Positions 24,302 to 32,983 of a DNA stretch of 64,000 nucleotides are shown here, one piece after another. This DNA is from Selenomonadales bacterium (GTDB lineage Bacteria > Bacillota > Negativicutes > Sporomusales > UBA7701), in assembly GCA_029975165.1 (NCBI GenBank), contig JARKPR010000088.1, positions 174,236-238,235 of the forward strand. The letters are read 5' to 3'. The notes under the pieces were generated by a model. That model worked only from the letters and a program-made list of their open reading frames with translations, was not told where the DNA came from and made no database searches. Position 1 is the first letter of the stretch; each line of letters opens with the position of its first letter. Position numbers and translations under genes: made by a program.

Positions 24302-26239
24302 TTATCGAACCTTAAACCCCGGCGGCATGCCCGGCGCAGTAACCAACGCCAGCTTCTCGCCGCCGACCGCCGCCAGCACCATCCCCTTTGATTCGATGCC
24401 GCGGATCTTGGCCGGCTTGAGGTTGACGATCATCACCACGTCCTTGCCCACAAGATCCTCGGGGGCATAGTGCATGGCGATGCCGGAAATTATCGTCCGC
24501 ACCTCGCCGCCGATGTCGACCGTCAGCTTCAGCAGCTTGTCGGCCTTCTCGACCTTCTCGCACGCCAGCACCCTGGCGGTGCGGAAATCCATCTTCGCGA
24601 ACTCCTCGATGCTGACCTCCGGCAGCACCGGCGTCATGGGCTGGGCCGGCGCGGCCTCAGGCTCCTTCTTCGTCGCTTCGTCCATTTCTGCGGCTTCCTC
24701 CTTCTCCTCGATGCGCGGGAACAAAGCTTCCGGCGCGGTCATCTTCGTGCCGGCCGGCAGCGCGCCCCAGCGCTGGGCGTCGTCCAGCGTCGCCGCCGCG
24801 GGGTCGCCGGCCAGCCCCAGCTGCCGCCAGATGCGCGGCGTCGTGTTCGGCATGAACGGCGAGATCAGGACGGCCACAATCCGCAGCACCTCGGCCAGGT
24901 TATAAAGCACCGTGTTCAGGCGGCCCTTTTTGGCCGGGTCCTTGGCCAGCGCCCACGGCCCCGTCTCGTCGATGTATTTGTTGGCGCGGCCGATCAGCGC
25001 CCACACTTCCTTGAGCGCGGCGTTGATCTCCAGCCGCTCCATCGCCTGCTCGTACGCGGCCGCCGTCGTCTGCGCCAGCTTCGCCAGTTCGTCGTCCACC
25101 GGCTCCCGCTCCGCGGGCGCGAACACCACGCCGCCGTTGAAGCGGCCCACCATGTTCACCGTGCGGTGGAGCAGGTTGCCGAGGTCGTTGGCCAGGTCGG
25201 CGTTGATGCGGTTGATCAGCGCCCCGCGGGAGAAGTTGCCGTCGTTGCCGAGCATGATCTCGCGCAGCAGGAAGTAGCGGATAGCGTCGGCGCCAAACTC
25301 GTCGATCAGCACCAACGGGTCGATGACGTTGCCCTTGGACTTGGACATCTTGTCGCCTTCCATCACCAGCCAGCCGTGGCCGTAAACCATCTTGGGCAGC
25401 TCGACCCCCAGCGCCATGAGGATGATCGGCCAGATGATCGAATGGAAGCGGACGATCTCCTTGCCTACCAGATGGATATCGGCCGGCCAATATTGCGAAA
25501 ATTTTCCACGGTCGTGTAAAAAGCCGGCCGCCGTGATATAATTGGTGAGTGCGTCGAACCATACATAAACCACGTGCTTCGTGTCGAACGGCACGGTGAT
25601 GCCCCAGTCGAAGGTCGTGCGGGAAACGCACAGGTCCTCCAGGCCGCCCTTGATGAAATTAATCATCTCGTTGCGGCGCGAGGTGGGCTGGATGAAATCG
25701 GGGTTGGCCTCGATGTGGGCCAGCAGCCGGTCCTGGTATTTGGACATCCGGAAGAAGTAGCTCTCTTCCTTGAGCAGCTCCACCGGCCGGCCGCAGTCCG
25801 GGCAGCAGTTGCCCTCGCCCAGCTGGCGCTCCAGCCAGAACGTTTCGCACGGCGTGCAGTACCAGCCCTCGTAGGCCGCCTTGTAGATATCGCCCTGGTC
25901 GTAGATCTTCTGGAAGATCGTCTGCACCACCTCATGGTGACGGGGCTCGCTGGTGCGGATGAAATCGTCGTACGAGACCGACATCTTCTCCCACAGGTGG
26001 CGGAAGGAGGCCACGATCCTATCGACATATTCCTGCGGCGACACGCCGTTCTCCTGGGCCTTGCGCTGAATCTTCTGCCCGTGCTCGTCCGAGCCGGTCA
26101 GGAAGAACACATCGTGGCCGGCCAGCCGCTTGTAGCGGGCCAGGGTGTCGGCCACCGTCGTGCAGTAGGCATGGCCGATATGCAGCTTGTCGCTCGGATA
26201 ATAAATCGGCGTCGTAATATAAAAGGTCTTTTTAGGCAT
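24302..26239 (-). CDS. metG: Methionyl-tRNA synthetase
   Basis: Charges tRNA-Met. The 645 residues include the HIGH motif LHIGHAYCTT near the N-terminus, a zinc knuckle with four Cys (CTPC and CCPDCG), the KMSKS motif KMSKSKGN near residue 300, the anticodon-binding helical domain, and a C-terminal tRNA-binding OB domain (about 545-645, DFRTARVLACEKVEKADKLL). A charged linker rich in Glu and Ala joins the last two. A near-consensus promoter lies about 90 bases upstream, and tatD follows in the same unit. Confidence 0.98.
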   Translation of the reverse strand: MPKKTFYITTPIYYPSDKLHIGHAYCTTVADTLARYKRLAGHDVFFLTGSDEHGQKIQRKAQENGVSPQEYVDRIVASFRHLWEKMSVSYDDFIRTSEPRHHEVVQTIFQKIYDQGDIYKAAYEGWYCTPCETFWLERQLGEGNCCPDCGRPVELLKEESYFFRMSKYQDRLLAHIEANPDFIQPTSRRNEMINFIKGGLEDLCVSRTTFDWGITVPFDTKHVVYVWFDALTNYITAAGFLHDRGKFSQYWPADIHLVGKEIVRFHSIIWPIILMALGVELPKMVYGHGWLVMEGDKMSKSKGNVIDPLVLIDEFGADAIRYFLLREIMLGNDGNFSRGALINRINADLANDLGNLLHRTVNMVGRFNGGVVFAPAEREPVDDELAKLAQTTAAAYEQAMERLEINAALKEVWALIGRANKYIDETGPWALAKDPAKKGRLNTVLYNLAEVLRIVAVLISPFMPNTTPRIWRQLGLAGDPAAATLDDAQRWGALPAGTKMTAPEALFPRIEEKEEAAEMDEATKKEPEAAPAQPMTPVLPEVSIEEFAKMDFRTARVLACEKVEKADKLLKLTVDIGGEVRTIISGIAMHYAPEDLVGKDVVMIVNLKPAKIRGIESKGMVLAAVGGEKLALVTAPGMPPGFKVR

Positions 26240-26326
26240 ATAACCACTCCCTATAAAAATTTTTCCGTCAACGGTTAAATATTTTTCGTATAGCCGATAT
26301 TGGCCCCAAAGCCTGTATTTTCAACA

Positions 26327-26355
26327 ATTATAGATAAATCCTCCAGTAATGTCAA
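26327..26355 (-). promoter_or_regulatory. Consensus sigma-A promoter of metG-tatD
   Basis: Minus-strand TTGACA, 17 bases, TATAAT: both hexamers and the spacing are exact consensus. The leader before the metG start is about 80 bases. I did not find a T-box (no specifier loop or AGGGUGGNACCGCG-like box). Confidence 0.85.
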
Positions 26356-26420
26356 TTATTGCACAGGCATAAATTACTACAAGACATGGAAAAAATGTTG
26401 CAAATTGTAAAAATTGGGGG

Positions 26421-26449
26421 TTGACAACCATTGTAATATTTGGTAGTAT
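26421..26449 (+). promoter_or_regulatory. Sigma-A promoter of the abrB-like gene
   Basis: TTGACA at 26421 and TAGTAT at 26444 with a 17-base spacer, about 40 bases upstream of the start codon. It points away from the metG promoter about 65 bases away. Confidence 0.8.
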
Positions 26450-26494
26450 TTAGGTAGACAATTTTGTCGAATTATGTTGAAAGGGGAACTGGAC

Positions 26495-26743
26495 ATGAAA
26501 TCGACCGGCATCGTTCGTAAAGTGGATGAACTAGGCAGAGTTGTAATTCCCATCGAGCTCCGTCGTACCCTTGATATTGAGGAAAAGGACGCCTTGGAAA
26601 TTTACGTCGACAACGACCGCATCATCCTCCGCAAATACGAACCGGCGTGCGTCTTCTGCGGCAACGCCGACGAGATCACCAACTTCCGCGGCAAGAACGT
26701 CTGCAAAGAATGCATGACCACCATGGGCCAAAAGGCCGTCTAA
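26495..26743 (+). CDS. AbrB/SpoVT-family transition-state regulator
   Basis: DNA-binding regulator of 82 residues. The ATG at 26495 follows AAAGGGG; MKSTGIVRKVDELGRVVIPIELRRTL is the swapped-hairpin AbrB DNA-binding domain (1-50). The C-terminal part has four Cys in two pairs (VFCG and CKEC), which would allow a small zinc site and is common in clostridial AbrB relatives, but not in Bacillus AbrB. It sits between rsmI and metG as abrB does in Bacillus subtilis, in the opposite orientation to its neighbours. It probably regulates stationary-phase and sporulation genes. Confidence 0.9.
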   Translation: MKSTGIVRKVDELGRVVIPIELRRTLDIEEKDALEIYVDNDRIILRKYEPACVFCGNADEITNFRGKNVCKECMTTMGQKAV

Positions 26744-26751
26744 GTTTAGCG

Positions 26752-26778
26752 AAAAAGAGGCTGAAAGGCCTCTTTTTT
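26752..26778. terminator. Terminator between the abrB-like gene and rsmI
   Basis: Stem AAAAAGAGGC (26752-26761) and GCCTCTTTTT (26768-26777), 6-base loop, T tract on the plus side and A/T-rich on the other; serves the convergent pair. Confidence 0.85.
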
Positions 26779-26801
26779 GTTTTACCCGCCGGGGCCGCGC
26801 G

Positions 26802-27647
26802 TTACCTGCCGTCCCCGCCGAGGACGGCCTGGTAGACCGCGCGGCGCGGCAGGCCCGAGCGGACTGCCACCTGCTTGATGGCCTCCTTCTTGGCCATGCC
26901 GCCGGCCACCAGCGCCGCCACCGCCGCCACCGGGTCGTCCGGTGGCCCGGCCGCAGGGACCCGGCCTGTCCCGCCGGCCACCACGAGCGTGAATTCGCCG
27001 CGGGGCGCCAGGGCGGTAAACCGGGCTCCGAGGTCCGCAAGCGAACCGCGAACGAACTCTTCGAACCTCTTGGTCAACTCCCGCCCGATGGCCGCCGGCC
27101 GGTCTCCGAAGGCGCCCGCCAGTTCGGCCAGCGTGGCTGTCAGCCGGTGGGGCGATTCGTAAAAAATCAGCGTATACGGCAGCGCCGCCAAAGAGGCGAG
27201 CAGTTCGCGCCTTCTTTTCGCCGCCCGCGGCAGGAAGCCGACAAACAGGAACATGGCACTGTCGAGGCCGGAAGCCACCAGGGCCGCAAGGGCCGCGTTC
27301 GGGCCCGGCACGGGCGTCACCGGCACCCCGGCGGCCAGCGCCAGCCGCACCAGGTCGGCCCCGGGGTCGGATACGCCCGGCAGACCGGCGTCGCTGACCA
27401 CCGCCACGTCCTCGCCGGCCAGCAGCCGGGCGACGAGCTCCGGGCCGCGGGCCGCCTTGTTGTGTTCGTGGTAGCTGACAAGCGGCGTGTGGATGTCGAA
27501 ATGGCTGAAAAGCTTCCGGGTGTGACGGGTGTCCTCGGCGGCGACGACCGCCGCTTCCCGCAGCACCCTCAGGCCCCGGAAGGTCATGTCTTCGAGGTTG
27601 CCGATCGGCGTCGCGCATAGGTATAGTGTGCCGGAAATCTTCTCCAT
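26802..27647 (-). CDS. rsmI: 16S rRNA (cytidine-1402-2'-O)-methyltransferase
   Basis: Tetrapyrrole-methylase-fold enzyme that methylates C1402 of 16S rRNA. The start at 27647 (MEKISGTLYLCATPIGNLEDMT) fits other RsmI proteins and GCAGGTG lies upstream; an ORF extension of 22 codons overlaps trmN6 and is unlikely. The 281 residues contain VSDAGLPGVSDPG, the SAM loop, VPGPNAALAALVASGL and YESPHRL. A C-terminal helix region with KKEAIKQVAVRSGL follows. Same position as Bacillus yabC. Confidence 0.95.
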   Translation of the reverse strand: MEKISGTLYLCATPIGNLEDMTFRGLRVLREAAVVAAEDTRHTRKLFSHFDIHTPLVSYHEHNKAARGPELVARLLAGEDVAVVSDAGLPGVSDPGADLVRLALAAGVPVTPVPGPNAALAALVASGLDSAMFLFVGFLPRAAKRRRELLASLAALPYTLIFYESPHRLTATLAELAGAFGDRPAAIGRELTKRFEEFVRGSLADLGARFTALAPRGEFTLVVAGGTGRVPAAGPPDDPVAAVAALVAGGMAKKEAIKQVAVRSGLPRRAVYQAVLGGDGR

Positions 27648-27648
27648 C

Positions 27649-28398
27649 CTATTCACCTGCCCGGTAATAAGCCATAATCGCCGCGCTGTGCCGGCCGGCC
27701 GCATCGTACACATGGAGCGGCGGCTCGACCGCCAGGCCCGGCCTGGCGCCGCGCACCCCTTCGACCAGCATCAGCTTGGCCGCCTTGTCGGGCGCCGGGT
27801 GCACCAGCCGTAGCCGTTTGGCCTCCAGGCCGGCGGCGCGCATCGCGCCGACGATGTCCGCCAGCCGCTCGGGCAGGTGGACCATCGCCAGGCGGCCGCG
27901 CTCCTTGAGGAGATAAGCGGCGGCGGCCACGAACTCGTCCAGGCCGCCGGCCAGCTCGTGCCTGGCCAGGGCCACGGCCCCGCGGGGGCTCACCGCCCCG
28001 CCCACCGGCGAACGGTATGGCGGGTTGGCGACGACCAGGTCCCAGCGCTTGGCCGCCAGCAGCCCGCCGCTTGCGATCGACCGCACGTCGGCGCACAGTA
28101 CCGCCAGCCGCCCTTCCAGGCCGTTGAGGACGATGCTGCGCCCCGCCATGGCGGCCATATCCGGGTCAAGCTCCACCCCGGTCACGCTCGCCGCCCCGCG
28201 GGCGGCGAGCAGCAGCCCCAACACTCCGGTGCCGGCGCCCAGGTCGACCGCTGCCGCGCCTCTCTTCACCGTGGCGAAATGGGCCAGCAGCACCGCGTCG
28301 AGGGAAAAACGGAACCCGTCGACCTGCTGGATGATCTTGAGGCCGCCGATTAGCAAATCGTCCAGGCGTTCGCCCGGACGCAGAAGCTCACTTGCCAT
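27649..28398 (-). CDS. tRNA1(Val) (adenine-37-N6)-methyltransferase-type protein
   Basis: SAM-dependent N6-adenine methyltransferase of 249 residues, corresponding to Bacillus yabB (trmN6). VDLGAGTGVLGLLLA is the SAM motif and VANPPYRSP the NPPY catalytic motif for adenine amino groups. The start overlaps the end of ricT by 11 bases and rsmI follows after one base, so translation is coupled. The yabA and yazA genes present between these genes in Bacillus are missing here. Confidence 0.92.
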   Translation of the reverse strand: MASELLRPGERLDDLLIGGLKIIQQVDGFRFSLDAVLLAHFATVKRGAAAVDLGAGTGVLGLLLAARGAASVTGVELDPDMAAMAGRSIVLNGLEGRLAVLCADVRSIASGGLLAAKRWDLVVANPPYRSPVGGAVSPRGAVALARHELAGGLDEFVAAAAYLLKERGRLAMVHLPERLADIVGAMRAAGLEAKRLRLVHPAPDKAAKLMLVEGVRGARPGLAVEPPLHVYDAAGRHSAAIMAYYRAGE

Positions 28399-29209
28399 TG
28401 TCCTCTTTTTCCACGACGTCGTCCCACGGTATCTCCAGCATCTTGCCTTCCTTCAGGCGCACCGAGGCCGTCTTCTTGGCGCCGTTGACAGCGACGATCT
28501 TGCCCTCGCCTTCCTCGGTCACGACATCGCGGCCCACCGCCGGCGCGGCCGCGTGCTTCTTGCAGCACGAGCCGTAGCAGTCGCTCTCGTACTTCAGGCA
28601 GCACATCAGCCGGCCGCAGATGCCGGAAATCTTCGTGGGGTTGAGCGACAGGTTCTGGTCCTTGGCCATGCGGATCGACACCGGCTCGAAATCGCCGAGG
28701 AAGGTCGAGCAGCACAGCGGCCGGCCGCAGCAGCCGATCCCGCCCACCATCTTCGCCTCGTCGCGCACGCCGATCTGGCGGAGCTCGATGCGGGTGCGGA
28801 AGACGGCCGCCAGGTCCTTCACGAGTTCGCGGAAGTCGATCCGGCCCTCGGCGGTGAAATAGAAAATGATCTTGTTGATGTCGAACGTATACTCCACATC
28901 CACCAGGTTCATCGGCAGGCCATGGGCCTGGATCTTCTGCTGGCAGATCTTGAAGGCCTCCGCCTCACGGGCCTCGTTGTCGCGGACCTTGGCCTCGTCC
29001 TGGGGCGTGGCCCGGCGCTGCACCGGCTTGAGCGGCGCGACGATGTCCGCGTCCTGCACCTCGCGCGGGCCGATGACCACCCGGCCGAACTCCAGGCCCC
29101 TGGTCGTCTCCACGATCACGTGGTCGTTCTCGGCCAGCTTCAGCTGCCCGGGGTCGAAATAATAAACCTTGCCGGCTTTCTTAAACCGTATTCCTACGAC
29201 GGTCTGCAC
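28388..29209 (-). CDS. ricT: RicT (YaaT) / PSP1-domain protein
   Basis: Subunit of the RicAFT complex, which in Bacillus binds Fe-S clusters, assists RNase Y and is needed for efficient sporulation phosphorelay. The 273 residues start at a GTG (29209) after GGAGGGG. The PSP1 domain spans about 60-210 with many Cys: CCGRPLCCSTFLGDF, CGRLMCCLKYESDCYG and a following CC pair, which fit cluster binding. The start lies 29 bases inside the holB end. The partners ricA and ricF are not in the window. Confidence 0.93.
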   Translation of the reverse strand: MQTVVGIRFKKAGKVYYFDPGQLKLAENDHVIVETTRGLEFGRVVIGPREVQDADIVAPLKPVQRRATPQDEAKVRDNEAREAEAFKICQQKIQAHGLPMNLVDVEYTFDINKIIFYFTAEGRIDFRELVKDLAAVFRTRIELRQIGVRDEAKMVGGIGCCGRPLCCSTFLGDFEPVSIRMAKDQNLSLNPTKISGICGRLMCCLKYESDCYGSCCKKHAAAPAVGRDVVTEEGEGKIVAVNGAKKTASVRLKEGKMLEIPWDDVVEKEDNGK

Positions 29210-30206
29210 GCCGCGTCCCCTCCTTTGCCGCTTCCTGCAAATGTATCAGCATCGCCTCGCATGTGAGGCGGGTATTGGCGTTACCCTCCAGGGCCCGCCC
29301 GGCTTCGCGCACCGCCCGCAGGGCCGCGTCGAGGCGGGGGGCGTCCCAGTGCGCCGCCAGGCCGCGCAGCGTGGCGGCCATGTCCCGGTTGAGCACCAGT
29401 TCCTCCCGGCCGCTGGCGATTACCAGCAGGTCGCGCAGCACCTGGCTCAGATGGCGGAGAAAAGCCGCCAGCTCATCGGCTTCCAGCTTGTCCAGCGCCG
29501 CGCCCTGCGTCCATGCCAGCGCCGCGCCGCCTGTCGGCAGGGCGGCGACCAGGGCCGCCGCTTCGTCGCGCCGCGCCAGGCCCCCTTCGGCCAGCAGGGC
29601 CAAGGCCTCGGCCACCCGGCCGCCGGACAGGCGGGCCGCCGCCTCGGCCGCCGCCGCCGGCGCCCCCCTGGCTGCGAGCAGGCCGGCGAGAACGTCCGGC
29701 GCCAGCGGCCGGAAGGCGAACAGCCGGCAGCGCGATATGATCGTCGGCAGTAGCGCGTACTGCGAAACCGCCGTGAGAACGAAGATCGTGCCGGCGGGCG
29801 GCTCCTCGAGAATCTTCAGCAGGCTGTTGGCCGCCTGGGTCGTCAGCCGGTCCGCGTCCTCGACGAGGAAAACGCGGGCCACCCCGTAATACGGCGCGAG
29901 CGCCGCCTCGTGTTGCAGCGCCCGGATCTGGTCGATTTTCAGACTCGCCCCGTCAGCCGTCAACACGATGAAATCCGGATGAGTTCCTTGTTCTACCATC
30001 CGGCAGGACTGGCAGGCGCCGCACGCCTCATCCCGTCCGTCGCCGCACAGCAGCGCGGCCGCCAGCGCCCTGGCCGCCAGCATCTTGCCGATGCCCGCCG
30101 GCCCCGTGAACAGCAGGGCGTGGGGCACCCGGCCGGTCGCCAGCATGGTGCGCAGCATCGCCACTTGCCCATCGTGGCCGGCAATATCTTCCCAGCGCGT
30201 GACCAT
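29181..30206 (-). CDS. holB: DNA polymerase III delta-prime subunit
   Basis: AAA+ clamp-loader subunit of 341 residues. The start at 30206 (MVTRWEDIAGH) shares one base with the yaaR stop (TGATG). Walker A is GPAGIGKM, with Met where a Thr/Ser is usual, consistent with delta-prime not hydrolysing ATP. A zinc module (CGACQSC with an upstream Cys) follows, then FLVEDADRLTTQAANSLLKILEEPP, the sensor-1 region. The C-terminal collar domain is Ala-rich. Place and orientation match Bacillus. Confidence 0.95.
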   Translation of the reverse strand: MVTRWEDIAGHDGQVAMLRTMLATGRVPHALLFTGPAGIGKMLAARALAAALLCGDGRDEACGACQSCRMVEQGTHPDFIVLTADGASLKIDQIRALQHEAALAPYYGVARVFLVEDADRLTTQAANSLLKILEEPPAGTIFVLTAVSQYALLPTIISRCRLFAFRPLAPDVLAGLLAARGAPAAAAEAAARLSGGRVAEALALLAEGGLARRDEAAALVAALPTGGAALAWTQGAALDKLEADELAAFLRHLSQVLRDLLVIASGREELVLNRDMAATLRGLAAHWDAPRLDAALRAVREAGRALEGNANTRLTCEAMLIHLQEAAKEGTRRADRRRNTV

Positions 30207-30655
30207 CAGCTGTACAGATCCACCAGCATGCCGCGGATGGCGTCCAGCCGTCCCATGATCTGCAGCTGGCGCTCCTGGCCGTGGCGGACGTCCTCCGCCA
30301 GCTCGGCCAGTTGCTGGTCGATCTCCTTGACAACGGCGTACATCTTCTGCCGCCCATGGCGGTCCCAACCCGTCTGCGACTGGAGGGTATACGCCCGCCC
30401 GACCGCTTCGGCGAGAAAGGAGCGCACAAGCTCGCGGTAAGCCTTCAGTTCGGCGTATGTAGGCACCTCGCCCAGCCGCCGGCCCTGCTCGTCGATCTTC
30501 GTCAGCAGCTCGCCGAGCTTCTCTTGGGAGAGGGTATCCTCGGCTTTCGCCAGATCGGCGGGGAACAGGCCGCCGGCCCGTTCGGCCCGGCCGGCCGATT
30601 CCCTTTCGGTCAACGCCGGCGTGCTGCCGGAACGCACGTTGTTTATTTTAACCAT
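30206..30655 (-). CDS. yaaR: YaaR-family protein (DUF327)
   Basis: Protein of 149 residues of unknown biochemical function, conserved between tmk and holB in Firmicutes. It is mostly helical, with the DUF327 core from about residue 45 (LGELLTKIDEQGRRLGEVPTYAELKAYRELVRSFL region) and YTLQSQTGWDRHGRQKMYAVVKEID. The start overlaps tmk by 8 bases. The small yaaQ gene that precedes yaaR in Bacillus is absent. No membrane segment or metal motif is visible. Confidence 0.92.
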   Translation of the reverse strand: MVKINNVRSGSTPALTERESAGRAERAGGLFPADLAKAEDTLSQEKLGELLTKIDEQGRRLGEVPTYAELKAYRELVRSFLAEAVGRAYTLQSQTGWDRHGRQKMYAVVKEIDQQLAELAEDVRHGQERQLQIMGRLDAIRGMLVDLYS

Positions 30656-31283
30656 ACGTCCTCCTGTGCAAAAACTCCTCCACTATTCGCACCACGGCCG
30701 CCTGGACCTCGGCCACGGTGCCGCCGGCCGCCACCGGCTTGACCCGTTCGGGCTCGGCCGCCGCCAATTCCCTGAACCCCTGGCGCACCGAAGCATGGAA
30801 AGCGTCCGCCTCCCGCTCGATGCGGTCGGCCCCGCCGCGTCCGGCCAGGCGTCCGCCCAGCATACCGGCGTCGCCGTCCAGCAGGATGGTCAGGTCGGGC
30901 GCCACCCCGCCGGTCGCGAACGCGTTGATGGCCGCAAGCTCGCCCCGCGTCAGCTGCCGGGCCGCCCCCTGGTACACGAGCGTCGAATCGGCGAACCGGT
31001 CGGACAGAACCACTTCACCGCGTGCGAGCGCCGGCGCGATCACCTCGGCCACGTGCTGGGCGCGGGCCGCCATATACAGCAGCGCCTCGGTGCGGGCCGC
31101 CATCTCGCGGTTCGCGGGGTCGAGGAGCAGGCCGCGGATCTTATCGCCCAGCGCCGTCCCGCCCGGCTCGCGCGTGCAGAGGACGGTGCAGCCCCGGCCG
31201 CGGAGATGCTCGGCCAGCAGGCCGAGCTGCGTCGTTTTGCCGCCGCCGTCCGGCCCCTCGAAAGTAATCAGCACCCCTATCAT
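30648..31283 (-). CDS. tmk: Thymidylate kinase
   Basis: Phosphorylates dTMP to dTDP. The 211 residues have the P-loop FEGPDGGGKTTQ, the dTMP-binding TREPGGT motif, and DRFADSTLVYQGAAR with the lid and substrate Arg. Length is normal. The start overlaps the stop of the upstream decarboxylase by one base, so the pair is translationally coupled, as with yaaO-tmk in Bacillus. Confidence 0.96.
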   Translation of the reverse strand: MIGVLITFEGPDGGGKTTQLGLLAEHLRGRGCTVLCTREPGGTALGDKIRGLLLDPANREMAARTEALLYMAARAQHVAEVIAPALARGEVVLSDRFADSTLVYQGAARQLTRGELAAINAFATGGVAPDLTILLDGDAGMLGGRLAGRGGADRIEREADAFHASVRQGFRELAAAEPERVKPVAAGGTVAEVQAAVVRIVEEFLHRRTYG

Positions 31284-32755
31284 TATTCCACCACTTTGAC
31301 CGTTTTCAACGTATAATCTTCAGGGCCCGAGATATGCAGGCCGGCCGCCTGCAGACGGCGGCAGTAATCGATGACCTCCTCGGATATCCGCTCTCCCGGG
31401 CACAACAGGGGAATGCCGGGAGGATAAAACGTTATGATCTCGGCGCACACGCGCCCGGCCGCCTGCTTGAACGGAATGGTCCTCGTATGGCCGAACAGCG
31501 CCTGCCGGGGCGACAGCACCTGCTCCGGCATCGGCGGGTAATCGAGGGCATAGGCGTCCTGGACGGCCGCGAAATCGCACTTGCCGGCGTGCTCGGCCGC
31601 CAGCTTCTGCAGCGCCGTTACCAGCGCCCGGGCCTCGGCCTCGCCGTCGCCCAGGGTGAGGAGAAACAGCACGTTATACATATCGGACAGCTCCGCCTGC
31701 ACCCCGTATTCGTGGCGCAGGATGCGCTCGGCCTCCGCCCCTTTCAGGCCCAGGCCCTTGACTGTGACCGTGACCTTGGTGGGGTCGAAGCCGTATACGC
31801 CCGGCAGGCCGATCTTTTCGGCGCCGAAGCAGTACAGTCCGGGAATCTTGTTGATCTCCACCCGCACCCACCCGGCCAGATCGACCGCCCGCTCCACCAG
31901 TTGCCGGCCCTCGGTGGCCATCTGCATGCGGGCCACGTCCAAAGAGGCCATGAGGATATAATTGGGGCTGGTCGACTGCACGAGCTGCAGCATCGCCTTC
32001 AGACGGGCCACGCTCACGCGGCCCTCGCGGCAGTGGACCATCGAGCACTGCGTTAGGGAGCCGATGATCTTATGGGTGCTCTGCGCGCAGATGTCGGCGC
32101 CGACGTCCAAAGCCTGCAGCGGCAGGCGGGGCGAGAAGTGCAAGTGCGGCCCGTGGGCCTCGTCCACCACCACCGGCATATTGTGGTCATGGACGATATC
32201 GACGATGCGGCGCAGGTCGGTTACCACGCCGTAATAAGTGGGATTGATGATCAGCACCCCTTTGGCGTCGGGGTGCTGGTGGACGGCCTCCTCCACCGTC
32301 TCGGGCGTCACGCCCATGGCGAGGCCGAGGTCCCTGTCCACCTCCGGGTTCATGAAAACGGGGATCGCCCCGTTGAGGATGACGCCGCCGATGATCGACC
32401 GGTGGGCGTTGCGGGGCACGATTATCTTGTCGCCGGGGCCGGCGATCGTCAGGATCATGGCGTAGATGCCGCCGGTCGTGCCGTTGACGACAAAAAAGCT
32501 GTGGTCGGCGCCGTACAGCTCGGCCGCCAGGTCCTGGGCGGCCTTGATGCAGCCGTGAGGCTCGTGCAGGTCGTCGAGCTCGGGCATCAGCGCCAGATCG
32601 AGAGCCAGCGCCGCCCGGCCGACGATCCTCTCCAGCCGGGCATGCATCCCCTTGCCCTGTTTGTGTCCGGGTGTATGATAAGGAATAATTCCGTCGTCGA
32701 CGTAACGTTTCATGGCCGTCAGCAGAGGTGTTTCTTCCTGCGGAATGCCCGGCAC
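31283..32755 (-). CDS. Orn/Lys/Arg decarboxylase-family PLP enzyme (YaaO-like)
   Basis: Fold-type I PLP enzyme of 490 residues starting at a GTG (32755) with AGGGAGGTG 5 bases upstream. PYHTPGHKQGKG opens the catalytic domain, VDEAHGPHLHFS contains the PLP-pyridine Asp and QSTHKIIGSLTQ the Schiff-base lysine near residue 230. The C-terminal domain has ALDYPPMPEQVLSP and PPGIPLLCPGE. The family includes lysine, arginine and ornithine decarboxylases; the substrate is not readable here. It is first gene of the tmk-yaaR-holB-ricT-trmN6-rsmI operon. Confidence 0.92.
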   Translation of the reverse strand: MPGIPQEETPLLTAMKRYVDDGIIPYHTPGHKQGKGMHARLERIVGRAALALDLALMPELDDLHEPHGCIKAAQDLAAELYGADHSFFVVNGTTGGIYAMILTIAGPGDKIIVPRNAHRSIIGGVILNGAIPVFMNPEVDRDLGLAMGVTPETVEEAVHQHPDAKGVLIINPTYYGVVTDLRRIVDIVHDHNMPVVVDEAHGPHLHFSPRLPLQALDVGADICAQSTHKIIGSLTQCSMVHCREGRVSVARLKAMLQLVQSTSPNYILMASLDVARMQMATEGRQLVERAVDLAGWVRVEINKIPGLYCFGAEKIGLPGVYGFDPTKVTVTVKGLGLKGAEAERILRHEYGVQAELSDMYNVLFLLTLGDGEAEARALVTALQKLAAEHAGKCDFAAVQDAYALDYPPMPEQVLSPRQALFGHTRTIPFKQAAGRVCAEIITFYPPGIPLLCPGERISEEVIDYCRRLQAAGLHISGPEDYTLKTVKVVE

Positions 32756-32851
32756 AATTTCACCTCCCTGGTATCGGCGGCAAGGGAAAGCCCCGCGTTG
32801 CGCAAAACGGCTCTTCCCTAGTGTAAGCACTATTCGCGGAAATCATAATTA

Positions 32852-32880
32852 ATTGTATCACAGTGCCTGGCGCTAGACAA
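32852..32880 (-). promoter_or_regulatory. Sigma-A promoter of the yaaO-tmk operon
   Basis: Minus-strand TTGTCT, 17 bases, TACAAT, about 90 bases upstream of the GTG start. Confidence 0.65.
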
Positions 32881-32936
32881 TAAATAGATACCCGGCCCCA
32901 TTTTGCCGGCCTTCCGGCGATAGGCCGTAAAATCAG

Positions 32937-32962
32937 AATCCCCCGCCTGCCGGCAGGGGATT
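32937..32962 (-). terminator. Hairpin after the tad downstream unit
   Basis: AATCCCC (32937-32943) pairs with GGGGATT (32956-32962) around an internal palindrome CCTGCCGGCAGG, 22 bases beyond the DUF192 stop. The minus-strand exit is only partly T-rich. Confidence 0.6.
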
Positions 32963-32983
32963 ATCGTCGTCCTCCTGTAAAAG

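Noticed and set aside
26240..26420. T-box leader upstream of metG
   Set aside because: No conserved T-box sequence or terminator/antiterminator pair; the leader after the promoter is only about 80 bases.
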